A DNA stretch of 64,000 nucleotides from Chloroflexota bacterium (GCA_021414245.1 JAIOOU010000017.1:124001-188000); one strand, 5' to 3'; numbered from the stretch's first letter, positions 51,417-60,331 are shown. Notes: generated by a model from the letters alone, not told the origin. Translations and numbers: made by a program.

Positions 51417-52040
51417 ATGAGTCACATCAATCCTTTGGTGATCGGTATTGCCGGCGGATCAGGGTCGGGAAAGACCACGGTCGCCCAGGTGATCCTGAAC
51501 CGGGTGGGCGCGGACCGGATCGCTTATCTCCAGCACGATTCCTATTACAAGGACCTGTCCGTTCTGCCGACCGCCCAGCGCATGGAGATCAACTTCGACC
51601 ATCCATACTCGCTCGAAACCGAATTGCTGATCAAACATGTCGAGGCCTTGCGCAACCATCGCTCCGTCCAGGTGCCGATCTATGACTTCTCAACCGACCG
51701 CCGCACCAGCGAGACCTTCACAGTGGAATCGCGCGGCGTCATCCTGGTCGAAGGGATCCTCATCTTCACCGAGCCCGAATTACGCAAGTTGTTCGATGTA
51801 AAGATATTCGTGGACACAGACTCGGATCTGCGGTTTATCCGCAGGCTGCATCGGGATATCACCGAACGCGGCCGCACGACTGAATCGGTCATCAAGCAAT
51901 ATCTTGCAACCGTACGTCCCATGCACCTGGAATTTGTCGAACCCTCAAAACGCTACGCCGATGTTATCATTCCGGAAGGCGGACACAATATCCCCGCCAT
52001 GGACATGGTTGTGGCGAGGATCGAATCGTTATTGAAGTAA
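51417..52040 (+). CDS. udk: Uridine kinase
   Basis: About 207 residues of uridine/cytidine kinase, phosphorylating uridine or cytidine with ATP or GTP in pyrimidine salvage. Walker A GIAGGSGSGKTTVA, the LQHDSYYKDLS segment, NFDHPYSLETELL, YDFSTDRRT and the Walker B-like VILVEGILIFTE are present. RRLHRDITERGRT forms the lid. Length is normal. ATG 51417 is chosen because an in-frame start upstream lies inside the terminator hairpin. Confidence 0.95.
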   Translation: MSHINPLVIGIAGGSGSGKTTVAQVILNRVGADRIAYLQHDSYYKDLSVLPTAQRMEINFDHPYSLETELLIKHVEALRNHRSVQVPIYDFSTDRRTSETFTVESRGVILVEGILIFTEPELRKLFDVKIFVDTDSDLRFIRRLHRDITERGRTTESVIKQYLATVRPMHLEFVEPSKRYADVIIPEGGHNIPAMDMVVARIESLLK

Positions 52041-52095
52041 AGCCCCATCCGCAGCGTAGGAAAACCCGCGGACACATTAAAAAGGAGAGTTTGAA

Positions 52096-52605
52096 ATGGC
52101 AAAACAATGGAGTACACCCCCTGCAATGCAGATCGACCCCAAGAAACAGTACAAGGCGCACATGAAGACGGACAAGGGCACGATGGTGATCGAGTTGTTC
52201 GCAGACAAGACCCCGCTGACCGTCAACAACTTTGTCTTCCTTGCACGCGAAGGCTATTATGACAACGTGATCTTTCACCGGGTGATCGATAATTTCATGG
52301 TGCAGGGCGGCGACCCGACCGGCACCGGCCGCGGCGGACCCGGCTATAAATTTGGTGATGAGTTCCATCCAGGCCTGAAACACGATAAACAGGGCATCCT
52401 GTCCATGGCAAATGCCGGCCCCGGCACCAATGGCTCCCAATTTTTCATCACGCATGGCCCCACCCCGCACTTGAACGGCAAGCACACCGTCTTCGGACAG
52501 GTGGTGGAGGGATTGGATGTGCTCATGTCCATCCCGGCCCGCGACCCGGGAAATGTCAACGCACCGGCAGTAAAGATCTTCAGTGTCACCATTGAAGAAA
52601 GCTAA
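52096..52605 (+). CDS. Cyclophilin-type peptidyl-prolyl cis-trans isomerase
   Basis: A 169-residue cytoplasmic cyclophilin; no signal peptide. It shows [37 protein letters not shown] with the catalytic Arg, [14 protein letters not shown] and [14 protein letters not shown]. It speeds proline isomerisation during folding. AAAGGAGAG precedes the ATG. Its 3' end overlaps the next gene by 23 bases. Confidence 0.95.
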   Translation: MAKQWSTPPAMQIDPKKQYKAHMKTDKGTMVIELFADKTPLTVNNFVFLAREGYYDNVIFHRVIDNFMVQGGDPTGTGRGGPGYKFGDEFHPGLKHDKQGILSMANAGPGTNGSQFFITHGPTPHLNGKHTVFGQVVEGLDVLMSIPARDPGNVNAPAVKIFSVTIEES

Positions 52606-53203
52606 GTCGTCAAAGGCAAAAACCGCAAAAAGCACAACAGCGCCAATTCAAGATCATAAAAAATCGGGAATTGGCGCTGTTGCATTACGCCTGCTTGCGA
52701 TCGTTGTCGTAATTGGAATAACCTTTTCTATATACAGCATCCGCGACCGCGTGGATCAGTTTGCCGCATATGGATATCCGGGTATTTTCCTGATCGCCTT
52801 GATGGCGAACGCAACCGTCTTTCTACCGGCTCCCGGCGTGGCTGTCGTTTTCGCAATGGGAAGTATTTTCCATCCACTTGGCGTTGCTTTCGCCGCAGGG
52901 ACAGGCGGCGCCATTGGCGAACTCTCCGGCTATCTGGCAGGCTTCAGCGGACAGGCCGTGGTGGAAAGGTCCGACATATTCAACCGGATCCATCCCTGGA
53001 TTGAAAAGTATGGCGGCTGGGCGATCCTGGTCCTCTCCGCGATTCCCAATCCATTCTTTGACATTGCCGGCATCGCGGCTGGCATGGCCAAAATGCCGCT
53101 CTGGAAATTCCTGCTGTTCTGCTGGATCGGCCAGTTGATCAAGATGGCCATGTTCGCATACGCCGGCGCCTATTCGATTGACTGGCTGGTAAAGTTGTTT
53201 TAA
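52583..53203 (+). CDS. VTT-domain (SNARE-associated/DedA-like) membrane protein
   Basis: A 206-residue membrane protein with a Lys-rich cytoplasmic N-terminus (residues 2-27) and a first helix (about 30-50). The VTT core then contains [19 protein letters not shown], a glycine-rich [18 protein letters not shown] and [17 protein letters not shown]. DedA-like proteins help flip or transport lipids and support membrane homeostasis. A GTG at 52583 inside the cyclophilin gene is used; a TTG at 52592 is an alternative. A 14-bp inverted repeat lies in the codons for the N-terminal tail. Confidence 0.82.
   Translation: MSPLKKAKSSKAKTAKSTTAPIQDHKKSGIGAVALRLLAIVVVIGITFSIYSIRDRVDQFAAYGYPGIFLIALMANATVFLPAPGVAVVFAMGSIFHPLGVAFAAGTGGAIGELSGYLAGFSGQAVVERSDIFNRIHPWIEKYGGWAILVLSAIPNPFFDIAGIAAGMAKMPLWKFLLFCWIGQLIKMAMFAYAGAYSIDWLVKLF
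52636..52681. repeat. Perfect 14-bp inverted repeat inside the VTT gene
   Basis: AACAGCGCCAATTC (52636-52649) and GAATTGGCGCTGTT (52668-52681) flank an 18-base spacer. Both arms lie in coding sequence for the N-terminal tail. It could be an mRNA hairpin that tunes translation or a protein-binding site; no T tract follows. Confidence 0.75.
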
Positions 53204-53279
53204 CTCGGAGCACGACAACTTGTTGTCGATTCATGCAAAAGCGGGATCCTGCATTCCGGAATAAGAAGGAGAAAACATC

Positions 53280-54638
53280 ATGAGTGATTTTAAAAAGATA
53301 GATGCCTATCTGGAAAAGAACTTCGACCACAGCCTTGAAGAACTTAAACGCTATGTATCACAACCAAGCATCAGTGCCCAAAACCTGGGATTAAAAGAAT
53401 GCGCTCTGATGGTGAAGGAAATGCTTGAGAAGCGCGGATTCAAGTCACAGATCATGGACACGGACGGCGCCCCGGTTGTGTTTGGGGAGCGCAAAGGCAA
53501 AAGCAGCAGAACCCTCCTGATCTACAATCATTATGATGTCCAGCCACCCGAACCATTGGAACTATGGGAATCGCCGCCCTTTGAGCCGGAGATCCGCGCC
53601 GGCAAAATGTACGGCCGCGGCGTCAGTGATGACAAGAGCCACTTAACCTCGCGGCTGTTCGCATTGGACGCGATCCTCGACGCAGAAGGCGATCTTCCCT
53701 GTAACATCAAATTCATTGTGGAAGGCGAAGAGGAAACCAGCAGCGTTCACCTGCACGACTTCATCCGGGACAACCTCTCGCTCCTGAAAGCCGACGCCTG
53801 CATTTGGGAATTCGGCGGTGTCGACCATCGCGACATGCCCATGCAATATCTGGGATTGCGCGGCATCTGTTATGTGGAGCTTTCGGTTGAGTCTCTCGGC
53901 ACGGATGTGCATTCAGGGTTGGGTGGCAGCATCTTCCCCAACGCGGCCTGGCGGCTCGTTTGGGCACTGAACAGCCTCAAGGGTCCGGATGAGCGGATCC
54001 TCATCCCCGGTTTTTACGATGACGTGATTCCCCCATCCGCACGCGACCGCGAGTTAATGGATAAATTGCCCGACGTGGCCGATGAGTACAAGACCCGTTA
54101 TGGCGTCAAGGATTTCATCAAGGGGCTGAAAGGCGGCACCGATCTCAAGATCGAGGAAGTCTTCACACCCACCTGTACCATCTGCGGACTCACCAGCGGT
54201 TATCAGGGACCCGGCTCAAAGACGGTGCAGCCAGCTCGCGCCTCCGCCAAAGTGGACTTCCGCCTCGTGCCTGCTCAAAAGCCCGAGGATATTCTCAAGA
54301 AATTGCGCCATCATTTCGACGCGCAAGGCTTCAGCGATGTGCAGATCGATTACCTCGGAGGCGAACCCGCCGCTCGTACAGACCCTGATGATCCGTTCAT
54401 CAAGATCGTTGTGGACACCTCCACCGAGATCTATGAAACGCCCATGGAAATTGTCCCCATGGTTGGCGGGTCCGGTCCGAGCTACCCGTTCGTACATGAC
54501 CTGGGCCTGCCCGTTGCGACGATGGGCCTCGGCTACCCTGACACACGTGCGCACGCTCCCAACGAAAACATCCGTCTGGATCTGTACTTGAAACATGCGA
54601 AGCACATGGCGCGCGTGGTAAAAGAGTTTGCAAAGTAG
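53280..54638 (+). CDS. M20-family zinc dipeptidase
   Basis: A 452-residue cytoplasmic metallopeptidase of the ArgE/DapE/CPG2 group. Zinc ligands are visible in LIYNHYDVQPPEP (His), MYGRGVSDDKSHL (Asp), VEGEEETSS (Glu-Glu) and WEFGGVDHRDMP. A dimerisation domain with the substrate-binding GTDVHSGLGGSIFPNAAWRL lies in the centre. Such enzymes split dipeptides or acyl-amino acids. Exact substrate unknown. Start: ATG 53280 with AAGGAG upstream. No obvious operon partners. Confidence 0.9.
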   Translation: MSDFKKIDAYLEKNFDHSLEELKRYVSQPSISAQNLGLKECALMVKEMLEKRGFKSQIMDTDGAPVVFGERKGKSSRTLLIYNHYDVQPPEPLELWESPPFEPEIRAGKMYGRGVSDDKSHLTSRLFALDAILDAEGDLPCNIKFIVEGEEETSSVHLHDFIRDNLSLLKADACIWEFGGVDHRDMPMQYLGLRGICYVELSVESLGTDVHSGLGGSIFPNAAWRLVWALNSLKGPDERILIPGFYDDVIPPSARDRELMDKLPDVADEYKTRYGVKDFIKGLKGGTDLKIEEVFTPTCTICGLTSGYQGPGSKTVQPARASAKVDFRLVPAQKPEDILKKLRHHFDAQGFSDVQIDYLGGEPAARTDPDDPFIKIVVDTSTEIYETPMEIVPMVGGSGPSYPFVHDLGLPVATMGLGYPDTRAHAPNENIRLDLYLKHAKHMARVVKEFAK

Positions 54639-54657
54639 GAAAAACATATCAATATTT

Positions 54658-55044
54658 ATGAATAAATTCAAGCCAATACTTCTATTCCTTGCCACAATGA
54701 TCACAGGAGGTTTAATTCTGTTCTCTTACCTAACTTTCTACAGAGAGTACGAATTTAGAAACTGTGTTGCCCAACTTGCAAAAGAATTAAATATAAACCC
54801 TGATTATTCAGAATTAGTAAAGCATATATCAGACTCAATTTATCCCGGGATGGGTAAAGAAGAGGTTCACTCAGCACTTCGGGAAACTGCAGAAATTACT
54901 GTTACCAAAATCGATAGTGCTACAGGCATTCTTGAGAGGATAACTATAAAAATTTGCAGACATCCACTTAATAATTTCGATTTATACGCCTACTACACCT
55001 TTGGAAACAAACTCAAAGAAGTGCGTATTGAAAACTCTCCTTAG
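54658..55044 (+). CDS. Hypothetical membrane-anchored protein, AT-rich
   Basis: About 128 residues with one N-terminal hydrophobic helix (about 5-25; ILLFLATMITGGLILFSYL) and a mostly hydrophilic rest rich in Lys, Glu, Asn and Ile. No family is recognised. Base composition is clearly more AT-rich than the neighbours (many AAA, ATA and ATT codons). This suggests a different origin, or a gene under less selection. ATG 54658 is chosen over one 30 bases earlier inside the dipeptidase gene because the hydrophobic anchor follows directly. No Shine-Dalgarno is evident. Confidence 0.55.
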   Translation: MNKFKPILLFLATMITGGLILFSYLTFYREYEFRNCVAQLAKELNINPDYSELVKHISDSIYPGMGKEEVHSALRETAEITVTKIDSATGILERITIKICRHPLNNFDLYAYYTFGNKLKEVRIENSP

Positions 55045-55312
55045 TTATTTTAAAATTGTCGGTTCACTGTCAATGCTTCGCCACTTAGCAAGTGGTCAAA
55101 GGTGAAGGTTTATTCGTATTTCATGCAATGCGACCGTGTTTAATCCGAGTTTGCGGCTTTTCATTTGATTTATATATTCCGTCATAAGTAAAAGTCAACT
55201 CTTTTATTTGATCCGTTGTTTTGAAATTTCTCTTGTCAATTCCATGGGATGGATTGATAATTACGCAGAAACAATAACGGGCATAATATTTTTTTGAACT
55301 TGGAGGAATTCC

Positions 55313-55627
55313 ATGGATGAGACACAGGCAATCATCGAAAATATTCAGAAAGCCCTGAAACTGATTGATATGCAAACCATGATGCCGAGCACCCCTGAAA
55401 CCGGGGCGATGTCCCATGAGCAATTGGGGGAATTCAAGCAGATCCTGATGAATATGGCTGCGAACCTGAGACTTCCCAAATTGGTCAAGGAAAGGGTAAC
55501 GGGAGATGACTATCAAGCGCGCATGAGCCAGATGATTGCCAAGAACTGGCCCATGAACGACCTGGGCCGGCAGATTATGAAGGCCGAAGATAGCTACGTA
55601 AAGCTTCGGGAAAAATTAAGAGCCTAG
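55313..55627 (+). CDS. Hypothetical soluble protein
   Basis: A 104-residue, helix-rich protein (ETQAIIENIQKALKLI, then LGEFKQILMNMAANLRLPKL) without signal or membrane segment. No family is recognised. TTGGAGG lies upstream of the ATG, supporting translation. A CATAAT box sits near 55282-55287. It stands alone between AT-rich spacers. Confidence 0.6.
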   Translation: MDETQAIIENIQKALKLIDMQTMMPSTPETGAMSHEQLGEFKQILMNMAANLRLPKLVKERVTGDDYQARMSQMIAKNWPMNDLGRQIMKAEDSYVKLREKLRA

Positions 55628-55783
55628 CCAGATCGCCTCACCCACCAAAATCTCAAATTTCCCCTCTGGATTGAACAAACCAGGTTTATTTCTTTTTCCC
55701 ACACCACAACATGGCTGTGTTATGCACAGATAAAGTGACCTTATTCACTCCGAATTAGTGACTTCCATTTCACCAAATCCTCG

Positions 55784-55789
55784 TATAAT
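55784..55789 (+). promoter_or_regulatory. Possible -10 box of the CBS-ACT gene
   Basis: TATAAT 53 bases before the ATG at 55843, without a good -35 or TG extension. Confidence 0.35.
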
Positions 55790-55842
55790 CTGATTGTAAT
55801 AATTTTCACGAAATAGTTTTTTTCAACACATTGGAGGTAAAA

Positions 55843-56484
55843 ATGTTTGTCGGTGAAAGAATGTCTCATCCTGTGATTTCCGTCTCCCCCGAGACCCCCA
55901 TTCATGACGCCCTCGTCATGTTTAAAAAGGAACACATCCGCCGCGCCCCGGTCATCAAGAACGGAAAGCTGGTCGGGATCGTCTCCGAAGGCGACCTGCA
56001 CAACGCGTCCCCTTCCCCGGTGACCACATTGAGCGTTTGGGAAATGAATTACCTGCTCAGCAAAGTGACCGTGGCCCACGTCATGAGCAAGAAGATCAAG
56101 TCCGTGGATGTGGCCACCCCCATCGAGGAAGCAGCCCGTATCATGGCCGACTCAAAGATCGGCGGCCTGCCGGTCATGCGTTCCGGAAAAGTGGTCGGCA
56201 TCATCACGGAAACCGATCTGTTCAAGATCTTCCTGGAATTGATGGGCGCCCGCACCAAGGGCATCCGCGTGACTGCCGAGATCGAAGACCATGCCGGACA
56301 ACTGGCAAAGGTCACCAAGGCGGTTTCAGATGCAGGCGGGACCTTTATTTCTTTCGGCCAGTTTTCAGGCGAGGACCCAAGCACAAAGGTGCTTACCTTC
56401 AAGGTCGCAGGGATGAAAAAGGAAGATATAAAAAAGGTCCTGGCAAAAGTGGTCAAGAAATTCTGGGATATCAGATTGAGTTGA
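55843..56484 (+). CDS. CBS-domain pair with C-terminal ACT domain
   Basis: About 213 residues. Two CBS motifs span residues 1-130 (MSHPVISVSPETPIHDALVM, RAPVIKNGKLVGIVSEGDL, then MSKKIKSVDVATPIEEAARI and GLPVMRSGKVVGIITETDLF). An ACT domain (about 140-210) follows, with RVTAEIEDHAGQLAKVTKAV. CBS pairs bind adenosine nucleotides and ACT domains bind amino acids, so this is a likely cytoplasmic ligand sensor. It may regulate a neighbouring metabolic enzyme by contact; none is obvious nearby. GGAGG precedes the ATG, and a terminator follows. Confidence 0.9.
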   Translation: MFVGERMSHPVISVSPETPIHDALVMFKKEHIRRAPVIKNGKLVGIVSEGDLHNASPSPVTTLSVWEMNYLLSKVTVAHVMSKKIKSVDVATPIEEAARIMADSKIGGLPVMRSGKVVGIITETDLFKIFLELMGARTKGIRVTAEIEDHAGQLAKVTKAVSDAGGTFISFGQFSGEDPSTKVLTFKVAGMKKEDIKKVLAKVVKKFWDIRLS

Positions 56485-56494
56485 TCATGCAAAC

Positions 56495-56527
56495 AAAAAG
56501 CCGATGCTCCTAAAGCATCGGTTTTTT
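56495..56527. terminator. Intrinsic terminator between the CBS-ACT gene and rluB
   Basis: CCGATGCT / AGCATCGG, an 8-bp stem with loop CCTAA, flanked by AAAAA(G) and six T. It serves the convergent pair. Confidence 0.88.
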
Positions 56528-56540
56528 GTTCGAAACAATG

Positions 56541-57494
56541 TCATCGCTTCGGGGGACGGGTGCGTGCATTGCTCCGCCCGCGGTCCGTGCGTCCAGGTTT
56601 ACGAGACGGGTCGGCAGGCGCGCGTTTGGGTTTTTCATGGGTACGCGGTCTTTCATTGGGGGCAAGCTTGGGACGGTCGGCCGTGCGAGTCCGGTCTATG
56701 GGTGCCCGTTTCAATCGGTCCGTGGGATGACGGCGGTTATCACGAGCCTTCTGGCTGTAATTCTCGGCCATCCTGCCCTTTTCCCCTTTCAATTCCAGGA
56801 CTTCATTCTCCGTGAGGTGCCGCCACTGACGCGGTTTGAGGCTTCCCAATTTCAACGTGCCGATCCGCAGCCGGATGATCTTTACCACCGGCAGGCCGAG
56901 CAGTCTGCCGACTTCACGGATCTGACGCTTTTTGCCTTCACCCATTACGATACGAATCCACGCGCCCTTTCCGGACGCTGAAAGAAAGTTTACTTCCGCC
57001 GGGGCGGTCTTGTCGCCGTCTTCGAGCACCACGCCGCGACGCCAGGCCTCGAATTGTTTTTCGTCTGGCTTGCGCGCAACCAGCACGCGATACTCCTTTT
57101 CATGACCATAACGGGGGTGCGTCAACTTATTGGTCAACTCGCCGTCATTGGTCATCAGGATCAAGCCTTCGGAGTCCCAATCCAGGCGTCCGACCGGGTA
57201 TAAATGTCCCTCGAGGGGAATCAGGTCGCGGACCGTTTCACGATCATCCTGACCCTCGGCCGCCGACAATACATTTCTCGGTTTATATAAGGCAATATAG
57301 GTCAATTCGATCGATTCAGGTTTGGGCAAAGCCTTGCCGTCCAATGTGACCTTGTCGACGGAAAGATCAGCCTTCTGACCCAGCGTGGCAACCTGTCCGT
57401 TCACCCGCACCCGCCCGGATACAATAAAATCCTCGCAGGAGCGGCGTGAACCGTATCCGGCCTGGGCAAGCAGTTTTTGTAATCTTTCCTGCAT
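56541..57494 (-). CDS. rluB: Pseudouridine synthase of the RluB/RsuA group
   Basis: A 317-residue enzyme. An N-terminal S4 RNA-binding domain (RLQKLLAQAGYGSRRSCEDF) is followed by the catalytic core with VGRLDWDSEGLILMTNDG, holding the catalytic Asp, and GEGKKRQIREVGRLLGLPV. The likely target is a single uridine in 23S rRNA helix 93. Residues about 238-317 form a very basic, low-complexity tail rich in Arg, Lys, Pro and Asp with repeated RxKxAP-like units, probably disordered and RNA-binding. scpB precedes it by 7 bases, an arrangement common in bacteria (scpB-rluB). Confidence 0.93.
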   Translation of the reverse strand: MQERLQKLLAQAGYGSRRSCEDFIVSGRVRVNGQVATLGQKADLSVDKVTLDGKALPKPESIELTYIALYKPRNVLSAAEGQDDRETVRDLIPLEGHLYPVGRLDWDSEGLILMTNDGELTNKLTHPRYGHEKEYRVLVARKPDEKQFEAWRRGVVLEDGDKTAPAEVNFLSASGKGAWIRIVMGEGKKRQIREVGRLLGLPVVKIIRLRIGTLKLGSLKPRQWRHLTENEVLELKGEKGRMAENYSQKARDNRRHPTDRLKRAPIDRTRTADRPKLAPNERPRTHEKPKRAPADPSRKPGRTDRGRSNARTRPPKR

Positions 57495-57501
57495 GGATTG
57501 C

Positions 57502-58077
57502 CTATCCTTTTAATAATACCGAATCAGGGCCGTCCTCTTCCGTGGACACGGGAGAGGCAAGCGGCGGTAATTCAATAATGGAACTTAGACCGAAATGCTG
57601 TAAAAACTCCGGTGAAGTCGAATACAAGATCGGCCGGCCGGGACCTTCCGTGCGGCCGGATTCCTGCACAAGGCCTTTGCTCAACAAACTCTTCAACATG
57701 CCGTCGCTATTCACACCGCGGATCGAATCGATCTGCGGGCGCGTGCACGGCTGCTGATAGGCAATGATCGCCAGCGTTTCCAGGGCGGCACGGCTCAAAT
57801 GCGTGGTGGCTTCCAGGCCGAGGAAAAGTTCGATCAAGGGCGCCAGTTCAGGGGCGGTCGTCAATTGTACGCGTCCCGCATTTCGCTGCAGCCGCAGGCC
57901 GCGGGTTACGAGAGAATCGTCCAGTTCCTTGAGTCCGCGCTCCACCACCGAGGCGGTCACATCCAGCGCAGCAGCCAGTTGTGCCACGGGCACCGGCTCG
58001 GCCGAGACGAACAACATCGCCTCGATTTTTGCCGCAAGGCTGGTCTCGTGGGTGGAATTGGATTGTAAGTCGCTCAT
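57502..58077 (-). CDS. scpB: Chromosome segregation and condensation protein ScpB
   Basis: About 191 residues. Two winged-helix domains are visible: LAAKIEAMLFVSAEPVPVAQ and LSRAALETLAIIAYQQPCTR with DSIRGVNSDGMLKSLL. ScpB binds ScpA and SMC in the bacterial condensin. The start is fixed at ATG 58077, and the same bases lie inside the promoter of the divergent lipoprotein. A much longer open frame extends upstream but reads into the opposite strand of the lipoprotein gene. scpA is not in the window. Confidence 0.93.
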   Translation of the reverse strand: MSDLQSNSTHETSLAAKIEAMLFVSAEPVPVAQLAAALDVTASVVERGLKELDDSLVTRGLRLQRNAGRVQLTTAPELAPLIELFLGLEATTHLSRAALETLAIIAYQQPCTRPQIDSIRGVNSDGMLKSLLSKGLVQESGRTEGPGRPILYSTSPEFLQHFGLSSIIELPPLASPVSTEEDGPDSVLLKG

Positions 58078-58085
58078 GCTATAAT
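58077..58085 (+). promoter_or_regulatory. Extended -10 promoter of the 58 kb lipoprotein
   Basis: TGCTATAAT, a perfect extended -10, whose first base belongs to the scpB start codon on the other strand. A leader of about 34 bases follows to ATG 58126. Confidence 0.6.
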
Positions 58086-58125
58086 TGCTCCGCTTAATAA
58101 ATTCACTTTGTGCAGATGTAAAACC

Positions 58126-58698
58126 ATGAAAACAAAAAACTCTTCCCTGTTCGTTTTTATCAGTTCCCTGATCCTGGCTTCGCTGGCCTGCAACGTATTC
58201 GTCGGCGGACCGGACTATCCGGCGCAAAGCGTGCCTGTTTCCGCGGACGAGATCCAAACCATGCAAACCCAGCTTGACCAGGCGTTTGCCGCCGGCGCCG
58301 AGACCGGCGTGGTGACTCTGCAAATGACCGAGAGCCAGCTGACTTCCTATCTCGCGCTCAAGCTGCAACAGCAGACCGATCCGCCCTTCACCGATCCGCA
58401 GATCCTGCTGCGCGATGGACAAATGCAGATGTACGGCAAGCTGACCCAGGGCATGTTCAGTGCGAACATTTTGATCACCATGAACGTGGGCATCGATGCA
58501 GCCACCGGCCTGCCCAAGATCGAGATCACGGCCGCGGACTTCGGTCCCTTCCCCGCCCCGGAAGGCATGAACGCCGCGATCAGCGCCATTCTTGATGAAG
58601 CCTTTACCGGATCCCTTGGACCAGTGGCCATCGGCTTTCGTTTGGAAACGATCTCCATCGCAAACGGTGTGATGACCATGACCGGCCGCATCAAATAG
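58126..58698 (+). CDS. Predicted lipoprotein of unknown function
   Basis: About 190 residues with a lipoprotein signal (ILASLAC). The mature part has a helix (QTQLDQAFAAGAETGVVTLQM) followed by a strand-rich domain (MQMYGKLTQGMFSANILITM, FRLETISIANGVMTMTGRIK). The overall pattern resembles lipid-binding LmeA/DUF2993-like or LolB-like folds, but no signature is decisive. It lies 19 bases before the next lipoprotein gene, so the two probably form an operon. Acts at the cell surface. Confidence 0.7.
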   Translation: MKTKNSSLFVFISSLILASLACNVFVGGPDYPAQSVPVSADEIQTMQTQLDQAFAAGAETGVVTLQMTESQLTSYLALKLQQQTDPPFTDPQILLRDGQMQMYGKLTQGMFSANILITMNVGIDAATGLPKIEITAADFGPFPAPEGMNAAISAILDEAFTGSLGPVAIGFRLETISIANGVMTMTGRIK

Positions 58699-58717
58699 CG
58701 GCTGGATTATACCCGAC

Positions 58718-60310
58718 ATGCTTCGCTTCCCGCTTCGCGTCCGCTCGAAACTGCCCGGTCTTCTATTTATATTTATCTGGCTGATGGCCTCCTGCCGCTC
58801 GCCCCAGATTGGCGAGGAGATCTCGATCACCATCAACGCGGACGGGCAGGCCACGGAAGTGAAGGTGGCGCAGGGAAGCACGGTTACCCAGGCTTTGCAG
58901 GCCGCCGGGATCGCACCCGGCAATCTGGATCGAACCGAGCCCCCATTCTATACAGTCCTGAGTGACGGCGATAATATCATCCTGACCCGCGTGGAAGAAA
59001 AATTCGAAACCGAGCAGACCGTGGTCCCTTTCGAACGACAGGTGGTGCGAAACGAGACTCTGCCTGAAGGCGAGACCAGACTGGTACAAGCCGGTGTAAA
59101 CGGTCTCGAAGAGATCACCTATCGAAGGATTTTGGAAGACGGGCTTGAGGTTAGCAAATCTGCGGTGAAGACCGTCGTTTTAAATGATGCCCTGCCGGAG
59201 ATCGTCATGGTCGGCGCGCAATCCTCCTTCACCCCGTTGAACACGCCCGGCACACTTGCCTATCTGGCCGGTGGCAATGCCTGGATCATGGAAGGGTCCA
59301 CAGCCAACCGCCGCATCATCGTCAGCACCGGCGACCTGGATGGGCGCATCTTTTCCCTATCCCCGAACGGCGAGTATTTGATCTTCACCAGAAAATCAAA
59401 AAAACCGGCCAGCCAGGAAATCAACACCTTGTGGGCCGTCCGCACCAAAAATCTCGACCCGAAATTGATCTGGCTGCAGGGTGCCAATGTGGTGCACTTC
59501 GCTGCCTGGATCCCCGGCACGAATTCAGTGGCATATTCCACGGTCGAGCCGCGCAGTACCGCACCGGGCTGGCAGGCCAACAACGATCTATACCGGGTCA
59601 GCTTGACCGGCGGCGGTCCGCGTAAATTACTGGATGCCAATAGCGGCGGTGTGTATGGCTGGTGGGGCATGTCCTTCGCCTTCGCCCCGGACGGACGACT
59701 GGCTTATTCCCGTCCGGATGGGATCGGGCTGGTGGACCAGGACGGCGGCTATCTAAAACCCCTGCTCGACATCACCCCGCTCAACACGCACAGTGACTGG
59801 GCCTGGATTCCCCCATTGACTTGGGGCGCTGATGGAAAGAGTTTATACTTCGTCACACATGCGCCGGCTCCCGCACCCATCACCAGCGAAGAGTCGCCTT
59901 ATTTCAACCTGGCAGCCACCTCGTTCAGCACTGAGGCGACTGTATCCCTTGTGGAATCGAGCGGGATGTTCTCCTACCCCTCGGTCTCGCCGGTCCATTC
60001 GGACGGGCGGGAGAAGTCCTTTCAAATCGCATACCTGCAGTCCATCTTTATCGAACAAAGCGAAACGAGCCGGTATCGCCTGATCGTCATGGACCGCGAC
60101 GGCTCCAACAGCCGGGCTTTGTTCCCGCCGGCCGATTCGAATGGCATCGAACCCCAGGTGCCCTCTTGGGCCCCGGAGCCGCTTGAAGGGCAGACCGGTG
60201 ATTTCATCGCCGTGGTTTACCAGGGCAATCTCTGGCTGATCGACAGCGGCAGCGGCGAATCCTTCCAGGTCACCGGCGACGGATTGATCAACTCGATCGA
60301 CTGGAAATAA
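58718..60310 (+). CDS. Lipoprotein with DUF348, G5 and PD40 propeller domains
   Basis: A 530-residue predicted lipoprotein (lipobox LMASC). After the anchor comes a ubiquitin-like DUF348 domain (about 35-100; [20 protein letters not shown]), then a G5 domain (about 105-175; [20 protein letters not shown] and the following [17 protein letters not shown]). PD40-type blades fill residues 185-530 ([30 protein letters not shown]). DUF348-G5 pairs occur in RpfB/YabE-like cell-wall proteins and may bind glycans. Here the usual lytic domain is replaced by a propeller, so it is probably a cell-wall sensor or scaffold. Confidence 0.85.
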   Translation: MLRFPLRVRSKLPGLLFIFIWLMASCRSPQIGEEISITINADGQATEVKVAQGSTVTQALQAAGIAPGNLDRTEPPFYTVLSDGDNIILTRVEEKFETEQTVVPFERQVVRNETLPEGETRLVQAGVNGLEEITYRRILEDGLEVSKSAVKTVVLNDALPEIVMVGAQSSFTPLNTPGTLAYLAGGNAWIMEGSTANRRIIVSTGDLDGRIFSLSPNGEYLIFTRKSKKPASQEINTLWAVRTKNLDPKLIWLQGANVVHFAAWIPGTNSVAYSTVEPRSTAPGWQANNDLYRVSLTGGGPRKLLDANSGGVYGWWGMSFAFAPDGRLAYSRPDGIGLVDQDGGYLKPLLDITPLNTHSDWAWIPPLTWGADGKSLYFVTHAPAPAPITSEESPYFNLAATSFSTEATVSLVESSGMFSYPSVSPVHSDGREKSFQIAYLQSIFIEQSETSRYRLIVMDRDGSNSRALFPPADSNGIEPQVPSWAPEPLEGQTGDFIAVVYQGNLWLIDSGSGESFQVTGDGLINSIDWK

Positions 60311-60331
60311 AATTTTAAGTGAGGAATTTCA

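Noticed and set aside
55081-55095. Hairpin CCACTT-AGC-AAGTGG after the AT-rich gene
   Set aside because: Only 6 bp and no T tract, so not convincing as a terminator.
57502-58923. 473-codon frame extending scpB far upstream
   Set aside because: The upstream part is antisense to the lipoprotein gene and has no conserved sequence; the ScpB N-terminus is at 58077.
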